From: Oegoconia quadripuncta
Taxonomy: Eukaryota; Arthropoda; Insecta; Lepidoptera; Autostichidae
Reading direction: 5' to 3'
Assembly: GCA_949316235.1 (NCBI GenBank)
Contig: OX438751.1
Span: 9,076,413-9,140,412 of the forward strand
DNA length: 64,000 nucleotides
How positions within the stretch are numbered: the first letter of the stretch is position 1; each line of letters begins with the position of its first letter. Of this stretch, positions 57,901 to 64,000 are shown one piece after another. Under the pieces are notes generated by a model. It was not told the origin of the DNA. It saw only the letters and a list, made by a program, of their open reading frames with translations, and made no database searches. A program made the position numbers and the translations under genes.

Positions 57901-58412
57901 GTGAGTTCAAATTCAGTACACTGCATGTGTTGACCTAGCATAATGCTCTATCTGTGTACCAAATTTCATCTAAATCCATCTGGCGGTTTTTACGTGATGC
58001 GCGAGCGAACAGACAGATGGATATAGTTCAAACATGTATGTAGAGCAGTGGTGTACCAGATGAATAAATATTTCGGACACTAAACTAAGCAAAGCTTGTG
58101 CTATGGGTATTAGATAACGGATAAACATACATAAATATTTAATATAAGGTAATAAATGTTGGTATTCATCACACAAACATTTACCCCTCGCGGGATTCGA
58201 ACCCGCAACCGTTGGTGTCGCTAATAGGGTCACTATCCACTACACCAATCGATCGTCAAAACCTTATAACCGTCGTTAATGTTGACATATTTTTTACAGA
58301 GGGTGTCATTTCTACAAGTTGCGGAACTACAGTAAAAGAAATTGAAGATGATATTAAAATATGGTTAAAACATGCTCCTGAAAGAGTGAAAAAAGTCCGA
58401 AACCAAAACTAA
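54908..58412 (+). CDS. DUF4806-type accessory protein of the EnSpm-like element
   Basis: Eight exons with consistent phase: 54908-55109, 55527-55730, 56710-56772, 56877-56972, 57213-57305, 57369-57613, 57738-57900, 58300-58412; 392 aa. The first ATG gives MFSIIQFSEEDG, then WLTPRKSEVLWPP and KWKTYAVKRV, the N-terminal module seen in DUF4806 proteins. Exon 2 encodes an acidic/basic linker (EDEEENKNSRRQPKRRNR). Exon 7 (about residues 302-356) is the DUF4806 core: FKNIGGRDISNKVSRIM, QLAEQYNFYGKRSHKK, FCQLRL. DUF4806 function is not known; by analogy with TNPA of CACTA elements I infer DNA binding at the element ends. The stop lies 5 nt before the transposase ATG. The last intron contains a SINE. 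Confidence 0.8.
57017..57080 (+). repeat. Lep1/Helitron-like scrap in an intron
   Basis: ATAGTAATGTTATAAATGCG, then TTATTTGTTTCTTGCTCAAT: the first part of a Lep1-type element in the fourth intron of the DUF4806 gene. Confidence 0.5.
57360..57455 (+). repeat. 54-bp duplication creating tandem splice acceptors
   Basis: CATTACAGGATTTCAGTCCA (57361) and GATTACAGGATTTCAATCAA (57415) are repeats exactly 54 bp apart. Each has TTACAG followed by GATTTCA, so both can act as a 3' splice site, and the distance is 18 codons. Using the second acceptor would remove one GFQSKVLTLL-type repeat while keeping frame. Confidence 0.75.
57955..58264 (-). repeat. SINE family B plus Helitron-like scrap in the last intron
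   Basis: 58032-58264 is a reverse SINE B: GGACACTAAACTAAGCAAAG, GGTATTAGATAACGGATAAA, GGGATTCGAACCCGCAACC (perfect B box) and CACTATCCACTACACCAAT. It lies between exons 7 and 8 of the DUF4806 gene. 57958-58020 (CCAAATTTCATCTAAATCCA) is a Lep1-like remnant. Confidence 0.75.
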
Positions 58413-58417
58413 AGAAA

Positions 58418-60631
58418 ATGGAGAAGATAAAATATAAGAAAAAGTCTATAATTAGTAAACGGCAGTTAATGAGAAGAGCAAAAGAAACTGAAATAAGTTT
58501 TATATTGGATATGCAAAATAGCATTTCTAACACACATACAGGTTCATCTTTACGTAACTTACCATCTACTTCATCAGATTCTAATCATTTACTTCTTCAA
58601 AGTAGATCATTATCCCCAAGTAATGACCATGATTCTGTCTCATTCCAACATGGTGTTTTTTTCGCAAATGATGCCCCCGATGATTCACATCAGGGGCATA
58701 CATTTTCTAGTTTTTCTGTATTAAATGCACAAAATAGCATTTCTAACTCTTGTGCATGTTCATCTTCAAATATTAATAATGACTTACCATCTACTTTAAG
58801 TCAATTTCTTCAAAGCAGATCTCAAAGTTATAACAATGATAGATTTTTTGAAAATGATGAGCATGCACTTTCTAACTTTTCTGAGCTTTCTAAAGACAAG
58901 CATCGTATCAAAGAACAGTTAAGACGTTGGGCAACAATTGAGCATAATATACCACATAATGCATTAGATAGCTTACTTAAAATTTTATGTCCTCATATTT
59001 CGGATTTACCCAAAGACAGTAGAGCATTATTAAAAACTCCAAGACATTTAGAGACTATAGATTTAGAAACAGGAAGTATGATTTATTTGGGTCTTCTTTC
59101 TGAGATTCAAAAACAAATCAAACTATTCGGTACATATTATTCTCAGCCTAAAGAAATCGAAATATCTTTTAACATTGATGGATTGCCTTTATTCAAAAGT
59201 TCTAACACGCAATTGTGGCCTATTCTGGGTTTAATAAAAAATTATTCTATTGCTAGACCATTTGCAATTGCTCTTTTTTGTGGTACAAGTAAACCTTTGC
59301 CGTTAGGTGTTTTTCTCGAAGAATTTGTAAATGAATTGAAAAACTTACTTGAGAATGGGTTTCTATTCGACAATGAGCATTACACTATAAAAGTCCACAG
59401 TTTTATATGTGACGCTCCGGCACGAGCTTTCATCAAATGTACGAAACAGCATGGTGGTTATTCATCTTGTGATAAATGTGTAGAGCCCGGCGAATATCGT
59501 GGCAGAGTTATTTATGAAAGTGTATCAGCATCCAGACGAACTGATGAATCATTTCGTTTACAAACAGATGAAGACCACCATGTTGGAGAGTCACCACTTT
59601 TACTTCTGCCAATTGATTTAATATCTTCATTTCCGATTGAATACATGCATAATGTGTGTCTTGGTATAATGCGTAAGCTGCTAAATTTATGGATTGGTGG
59701 CGATTTAACTGTTCGTTTACAGAGCCGTTTAGTAAATGAAATATCTGAAAATCTTCTTTATTGTGCAAAATATATACCAGTTGAATTTAATAGAAAACCA
59801 AGGAGTTTGTCTGAATTAGCACGATGGAAAGCTACCGAATTTCGTATGTTTTTGTTATATACTGGACCATTCGCTTTAAAAAATATAGTGTCTCAAACAA
59901 TCTATAAAAATTTTTTACTACTTAACTCTGCTATTACTATTCTTTGTTCAAATATTCATATACAAAATATTGGTATAGATTTTGCACACGAATTATTATT
60001 AATGTTCATTAAACATTCAAAATCATTGTACGGGTCACAATTTTTAGTGTATAATGTTCATATGTTGTGTCATATCAGTAATGATGTACGTATATTTGGT
60101 CCATTAGACAATTATTCAGCATTTCCATTTGAAAACTATTTGAATGTTTTAAAGAAACTTGTTAGGTCCCCCAACAGACCATTACAGCAAATTGCAAAAA
60201 GATTACATGAAATAGAATTCCCAAAGTTATATGATACTTTATCTGACACAGATACTTTTGATCGTTTTCATTCTGGACTAGTTCCTGAAGATAATATTAA
60301 TTATGAATGTTATAAAAAACTTAGATACAAGCGATATACTATGTGTATTGCAGCTAATAGAGAAGCTGATTGTTACTGTGTTATTAAGGGTAAAAAAGTA
60401 TTTAAAATATACAGTATTCTTAAACATAATAGTTCTTTGTATATTTACGGGAAGGTGTTTATGAGTTACCAACCATATTTCAAGTATCCATTCAATTCTA
60501 TGGCGATTGATATAAACGTAGTTAAAGATTTGTCACATTTGGTAATCATGTCGGTCCATAACATAATAACAAAATGTGTGGTTATTCCTATCGAAGACTA
60601 TATTTTGAGTATTCCAATGCTTCATGATTAA
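58418..60631 (+). CDS. CACTA/EnSpm-like transposase (737 aa, intron-less)
   Basis: One uninterrupted frame. Residues 31-160 are low-complexity Ser/Asn-rich and duplicated: QNSISN...LPST...LQSRS...FF.ND...FS.L appears twice. From about 165 the conserved part begins. EISFNIDGLPLF (Asp254), SFICDAPARAF (Asp332) and the Cys351-xx-Cys354 pair in SSCDKC follow the order of the Transposase_21 core of CACTA transposases. HNVCLGIMRKLL and ARWKATEFRMFLLYTGP follow, and FGPLDNYSAFPFENYLNVLK (Glu572) matches the DUF4218-like end, so a DDE triad is proposed. The ATG context AGAAAATGG is favourable. Poly(A) signals AATAAA lie at 60663-60672. It follows the DUF4806 stop by 5 nt, in another frame. A pseudogene is unlikely given the open length. 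Confidence 0.85.
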   Translation: MEKIKYKKKSIISKRQLMRRAKETEISFILDMQNSISNTHTGSSLRNLPSTSSDSNHLLLQSRSLSPSNDHDSVSFQHGVFFANDAPDDSHQGHTFSSFSVLNAQNSISNSCACSSSNINNDLPSTLSQFLQSRSQSYNNDRFFENDEHALSNFSELSKDKHRIKEQLRRWATIEHNIPHNALDSLLKILCPHISDLPKDSRALLKTPRHLETIDLETGSMIYLGLLSEIQKQIKLFGTYYSQPKEIEISFNIDGLPLFKSSNTQLWPILGLIKNYSIARPFAIALFCGTSKPLPLGVFLEEFVNELKNLLENGFLFDNEHYTIKVHSFICDAPARAFIKCTKQHGGYSSCDKCVEPGEYRGRVIYESVSASRRTDESFRLQTDEDHHVGESPLLLLPIDLISSFPIEYMHNVCLGIMRKLLNLWIGGDLTVRLQSRLVNEISENLLYCAKYIPVEFNRKPRSLSELARWKATEFRMFLLYTGPFALKNIVSQTIYKNFLLLNSAITILCSNIHIQNIGIDFAHELLLMFIKHSKSLYGSQFLVYNVHMLCHISNDVRIFGPLDNYSAFPFENYLNVLKKLVRSPNRPLQQIAKRLHEIEFPKLYDTLSDTDTFDRFHSGLVPEDNINYECYKKLRYKRYTMCIAANREADCYCVIKGKKVFKIYSILKHNSSLYIYGKVFMSYQPYFKYPFNSMAIDINVVKDLSHLVIMSVHNIITKCVVIPIEDYILSIPMLHD

Positions 60632-60662
60632 TCGTAAAATAAAATGGGTTTTTTTATAATTA

Positions 60663-60672
60663 AATAAATAAA
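60663..60672 (+). terminator. Overlapping polyadenylation signals of the transposase
   Basis: Two overlapping AATAAA hexamers about 32-40 nt after the TAA stop, followed by T/G-rich sequence. Confidence 0.6.
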
Positions 60673-60884
60673 GGTTATAATAGGTTGTAATAATGGGTTG
60701 GCAGACTGCTAATTTTAAAACAATGAGTTCCTTGATAGATGGAGTTAAATAATCGAGGCTGGTCGCCTCAATTTAGTTTTTTTCTGTTGATTTTCGTAGG
60801 AAGTACACACATCTAGATATATATTTATAATGTAGCGCCATCTGTCGAGTTAGTTAGCAGTCGGAAACCTCTCATTCCGTAATT

Positions 60885-61050
60885 TATTGACCTCGGAACC
60901 TTGCGCCGAAGTTGCTGTGGACTGGGTAAGTATCTCATTCTTTAGTGTCTCAAATGTGATGCATATTGAAGACTTCTTCACATTTGAGTCACTATAGAAT
61001 GAGATACTTACCAAGTCGCCAGCAACTTAGGCGTAAGGTTCTGAGATCAA
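60885..61050. repeat. Foldback (MITE-like) in the 3' part of the EnSpm-like element
   Basis: Arms of about 70-75 bp: TTGACCTCGGAACCTTGCGC, GTAAGTATCTCATTCTTTAG, GTCTCAAATGTGA on the left, and on the right TCACATTTGAGTCACTATAG, AATGAGATACTTACC, AAGGTTCTGAGATCAAT as the mirror. They are separated by about 15 nt. Its absence of homology to the rest of the element suggests a later insertion, downstream of the poly(A) signal. Confidence 0.75.
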
Positions 61051-61221
61051 TCAAAATTAAGAAATTATTAATATATTTATATAAAATGACACACTTTTTT
61101 TAATAAATTGGTAAGTAATAAAATTACTTCTCGCATTTTATTTCAGTATACCCATTTACCCCGCGGGGGTCGAATACCCCTCCCTAGGTACTAGCCACGA
61201 TGCTATACCTACGTATATTCT

Positions 61222-61304
61222 ATATAACCAAGAGGTATACTAATTATGTCTGGGTATATTCACCCATATATACCCAGATATAGTTCGTATACCTCTTGGT
61301 TATA
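61222..61304. repeat. Subterminal hairpin
   Basis: TATAACCAAGAGGTATAC pairs with GTATACCTCTTGGTTATA, and an inner TCTGGGTATAT pairs with ATATACCCAGA. It lies just inside the right-hand TGACGTC cluster. Its inner CTGGGTA motif resembles the element terminus CTACCTGGG. Confidence 0.75.
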
Positions 61305-61353
61305 CCTATCAATACAGGCGTCGGTACCTACGTCTAATATTGCTACAAGCTAT

Positions 61354-61603
61354 TGACGTCGTTAAGGCATAATTCTGACGTCAGTGGGTGACGTCTTATG
61401 CTCACGTCGTGGTTACGTGATTATGACGTCAGTAGGTACCTTACCGATACGTTCGATATTGGTACTAAATCGACGTTAAAAGGACGTCGAAGGTGACGTC
61501 GTGAGGCTGTGACAAATTGACGTCACCTGAAGGGGATGTGTGACGTCGAAAAATGACGTCAGTTACGTCGTGAAGGACGGATAATGGCCGTCGTAATGAC
61601 GTC
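61354..61603. promoter_or_regulatory. Right subterminal TGACGTC(A) motif cluster
   Basis: At least nine TGACGTC sites in 250 bp (61354, 61376, 61389, 61424, 61494, 61518, 61541, 61554, 61597), four of them full TGACGTCA palindromes, plus GGACGTC and ACGTCG variants. Much denser than the left cluster, as in CACTA elements whose two ends are asymmetric. Confidence 0.75.
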
Positions 61604-61620
61604 GATGTGCTACCTGGGTA

Positions 61621-61755
61621 GACATTGGCATGTCTATCTCTTTCACACTTATATACGTGTGTAAAAGTGACAAACCTATTGATGTCGTTCGACATTGAAA
61701 TCTCGAGTATGTGAGAATCGGGGCCCTGGAGCCTGATTCTCACATACTCGAGATT
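61621..61755. repeat. MITE array, end of unit 4 and start of a fifth
   Basis: GACATTGGCATGTCTATCTC continues unit 4 after the EnSpm-like element. The unit ends near GTGAGAATC (61719), followed by spacer GGGGCCCTGGAGCC and the first 25 bp of another unit (GATTCTCACATACTCGAGAT), which is truncated. This last end matches the left border of the array at 53011. Confidence 0.85.
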
Positions 61756-61789
61756 ATTATTTTCTTTGACACTTGTAATTATTCATTAT

Positions 61790-62052
61790 TATTATTAATA
61801 AAACCAACCAAACTATGCAAAGCTTGTACTATGGATACTATGGATAATGGATAATTATCCATGCATGGCTTACGAAACTTCGAAATATTTTTTTTTATTT
61901 ATCTGACTCTGTAATAAATGTTGGTAATTGTACTGTTGCTGATATGATAATGATTAATTACACAAACATTTACCTCTAGCGGGATTCGAACCCGCAACCG
62001 CTGGGTCCGCAGGGGCCCTATTCACTAACTACAACAAACGGTTGTCAAAATG
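61790..62052 (-). repeat. tRNA-derived SINE family B
   Basis: Reverse orientation: ATT-repeat tail, CTATGCAAAGCTTGTACTAT, then TTTACCTCTAGCGGGATTCG with a perfect B box (GGGTTCGAATCCCGC on the sense strand) and TTCACTAACTACAACAAACG at the A-box end. Confidence 0.75.
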
Positions 62053-62224
62053 TAGTACTTTACATAATTAGATTAACCATCCTAACTAGATTTTAGTCTT
62101 TAGTGAATTAAAGATAGTGAATTAGAGGTAGGCATGTGTGGTCTCTGCACAAAGAGACTGACTTATGCGCCTCTTCTCTTGAATGTCGTAACATAAGCCT
62201 CAGTGTCTGTTCCCGTAAGACCCA
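62053..62224. other. Unassigned sequence
   Basis: Nothing supported. Confidence 0.35.
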
Positions 62225-63185
62225 TATAACCTACATACATAATGACCTTTTTCGCAAATGGGGTGTTCAGAGATTTCGCAAAACAATAGTGTGTCCAAAC
62301 ATTAAGAGTTAATAATTGGAACAACACCTACGGTTCACCTAATCAAATATACAGAAATGCACACGAGACAGAGGGTGAGCCCATCGCCGTTAAAACTTGC
62401 AAATCTATAGATGTTATTATGGGAAAGTCCCTTAGTCGTCTTTTACGACACCCATGGGAAGAGACGGGTTGGTTGTATTCTATTTGAGTGCCGAAACCAC
62501 ACAGCACTGCAAAACCAACGTATGTACGCAGATGCATTATTTTGTACCATGAAAGTGATTTATTTTCGGACCCTAGTGTTTGAGAGTAACATAGTCAAAT
62601 TTCTCCCTAGAGACACAATTAATTTAGAAGCAAAGACGGTACCATACTCAATTTTCTTGAATCGTAAAATTTCGAAAACATCAGCCATAGTAGTTTAGTC
62701 CTACATACAAAATGTAATAGCTACTATCGGCGCCTTTGCAACATTAAGATTTCTTTACAATATCCTGTTCCTTAGCTAAAGGCAATTACCGCTCCCGCCG
62801 CGCCACACGGTACAATCATCTCCGGCCAGTAGCACTCATCAAGAGTACGGTAGATTAGCAAAAAATAATAAAGAAAGACCGCGGCGAAAGGCTTCTTTGT
62901 TGCTGACCGCATCCTTTACACAAGGATATAAAAAGTAGATAACTACTGACGAAGACAATAGTAGCATACAAAATTTGCGAAATACTTACTTACAGTTTCT
63001 CTCTCTACACTAAATTCAGCGAAATAGGAAGCCTGACTAACATACATACTTAAAGCCACGTCTGTTTAGGTAGGCAGAAACCACAGACTTCCTTTTGCTA
63101 CGATCCTGACACACCTCTTTTGCTTCATTCACTCTCACAATGTTGTTCATACATTCTCGTCGGTTTAAGGTATACTCTCGAATTG
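62225..63185 (+). repeat. Family D retroposon pieces
   Basis: 62225-62500 holds GGTGTTCAGAGATTTCGCAA, AACAACACCTACGGTTCACC, TATACAGAAATGCACACGAG and TTTTACGACACCCATGGGAA. 63040-63185 holds CCACGTCTGTTTAGGTAGGC, TTGCTACGATCCTGACACAC and ACATTCTCGTCGGTTTAAGG. Together these are the recognisable blocks of one widespread lepidopteran retroposon. 62501-63039 between them has no supported feature. Confidence 0.6.
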
Positions 63186-64000
63186 GCTTTTCTTTAAAGA
63201 TCTTGCTAGAAGAGTTACAGAATCGTGTACGTCGTGCAATTGCTTTAATTACTCCGCAAATATTAAGGAAAGTTCATTAAGAAACTGTAAATAGTGCTCG
63301 TTTGTGATATTGATATGCGACTGACGTGATTCTTAGGGTTCCATATCATGCGAAATTTATTTGAAACTCATATTCTATTTTAAGTTTTCTTTATTTATTT
63401 AATTTAATGGTGCATTTATGTAGAATAGGCTACAAACGCGACCGTCAAATGACACAATTAACGCCTTATTCTATCGCCAATACCTTCTATTTCACTTACT
63501 TAATATGCCCTATTTTTTTTACTGTAAAAAAACTCATCCAGTATATTTAATAACGAATTATTATCGAACGTGGAATACATTTTGTATGTTACATTATACT
63601 TACATAGAATAATCGTAGTTATTGAATATTTTATTATTATTTATCTATCTATAGCTAATTTGCTATAATGTACTGTAAGTTTCCCAAATAAAAAATTGGA
63701 AAAATCAAGACATGTGGTGTAAGGGATTACACATTCTTTGACATGACTTTTATAATGAGAAGGTTGAACATTGAATTCAAGAAGTTATAGTTTAGTTATT
63801 TCGAATGTGAAGACGAAACAAAAATAGTCAGCAATTAGGACCTCGTCTTAAAAATCCTAACAAGAACAGCTGCTGTAACAACCAAAGGGGAGACTTCAAT
63901 CACAGCTTGAATTGTATAACATTCCCTTTGAAGTTGCACAAAGCATTCTGTTTATTGAAGTGTTACGTCGTGCATGCACCTCTTAATTTATCTGTTTGTA
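63186..64000. other. Unassigned AT-rich sequence
   Basis: No supported feature. About 63325-63350 (GATTCTTAGGGTTCCATATC) may be a scrap of the repeat seen at 30930. Confidence 0.35.

Larger units (their letters stand above)
53485..61618 (+). mobile_element. CACTA/EnSpm-like (CMC) transposon with two genes, 8,134 bp
   Basis: Ends CCCAGGTAGCACAATGACGTC-type on the left and, complementary strand, CCCAGGTAGCACATCGACGTC-type on the right share 13 exact terminal bases, then GACGTC. TA flanks both sides (53483-53484; 61619-61620). The interrupted MITE unit reads ...CTATCGATA / GACATTGGCATG..., and the intact neighbouring unit reads the same without the insert and with a single TA, which proves both boundaries. 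It encodes a DUF4806-type protein and a Transposase_21-like transposase. Mirage/CACTA-type elements are known for 2-3-bp duplications, so TA is compatible. Later insertions include a SINE, Lep1 scraps, a foldback and a 44-nt retroposon. Confidence 0.88.

Noticed and set aside
58188..58264. tRNA gene on the reverse strand
   Set aside because: The A and B boxes fit, but the sequence continues into the SINE B body shared with several other copies and lacks a proper acceptor stem pairing, so it is a SINE head.

Overview
The window looks like intergenic or intronic DNA from a moth or butterfly. It is AT-rich and has several repeat types I recognise as lepidopteran: Lep1/Helitron-like fragments ending in AAGCTAGT, tRNA-derived SINEs with intact A and B boxes, the RTE-type LINE tail about a GGACGTCC motif, and the 'CACGTCTGTTT...GGTAGGCAGA' retroposon. 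I found no convincing host protein-coding gene, rRNA or functional tRNA. Every long or reconstructable coding sequence belongs to a DNA transposon.

Layout. 1-6.2 kb: SINEs, a 370-bp MITE with long terminal inverted repeats and one Lep1 copy. 6.2-7.3 kb: a full-length but decayed mariner. 7.3-27.4 kb: retroposon fossils, MITEs, microsatellites and hairpins, including two head-to-head SINE copies at 18.1-18.7 kb and a CpG-dense patch at 25.5 kb. 27.5-28.6 kb: a second, reverse-strand mariner with a broken transposase. 28.6-41.5 kb: more SINE and LINE remnants, a long foldback and a weak candidate promoter at 32.7 kb.

41.5-52.9 kb is the first major block: two 5,036-bp PIF/Harbinger elements in the same orientation, 212 bp apart. 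Each carries a five-exon DDE transposase (367 aa, reconstructed) converging on an eight-exon Myb/SANT-like gene (337 aa, reconstructed). Their encoded proteins appear identical, yet they have different 3-bp target duplications (CCG and CGG), so they are independent recent insertions. Copy 1 sits inside another TA-flanked transposon whose body repeats a GGNCCTTATT motif about nine times. Copy 2 splits a short coding-like stretch.

53.0-61.8 kb is the second major block: an 8,134-bp element (TIR CCCAGGTAGCACA, TA duplication) inserted into one unit of a 147-bp-period array of small MITEs; the neighbouring intact unit is a built-in empty site. It encodes a spliced DUF4806-type protein (392 aa, reconstructed) and, only 5 nt after that stop codon, a single-exon 737-aa transposase with CACTA/EnSpm (Transposase_21-like) hallmarks. 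Its ends are packed with TGACGTC(A) motifs, the likely binding sites for one of its proteins. I regard this two-gene element as the most interesting system here.

Exon structures were inferred by reading GT/AG sites and checking phase by hand. No alignment or database search was run, and family names rest on motif recognition. Where copy identity is stated it comes from matching translated exons and visual comparison, not a computed alignment.
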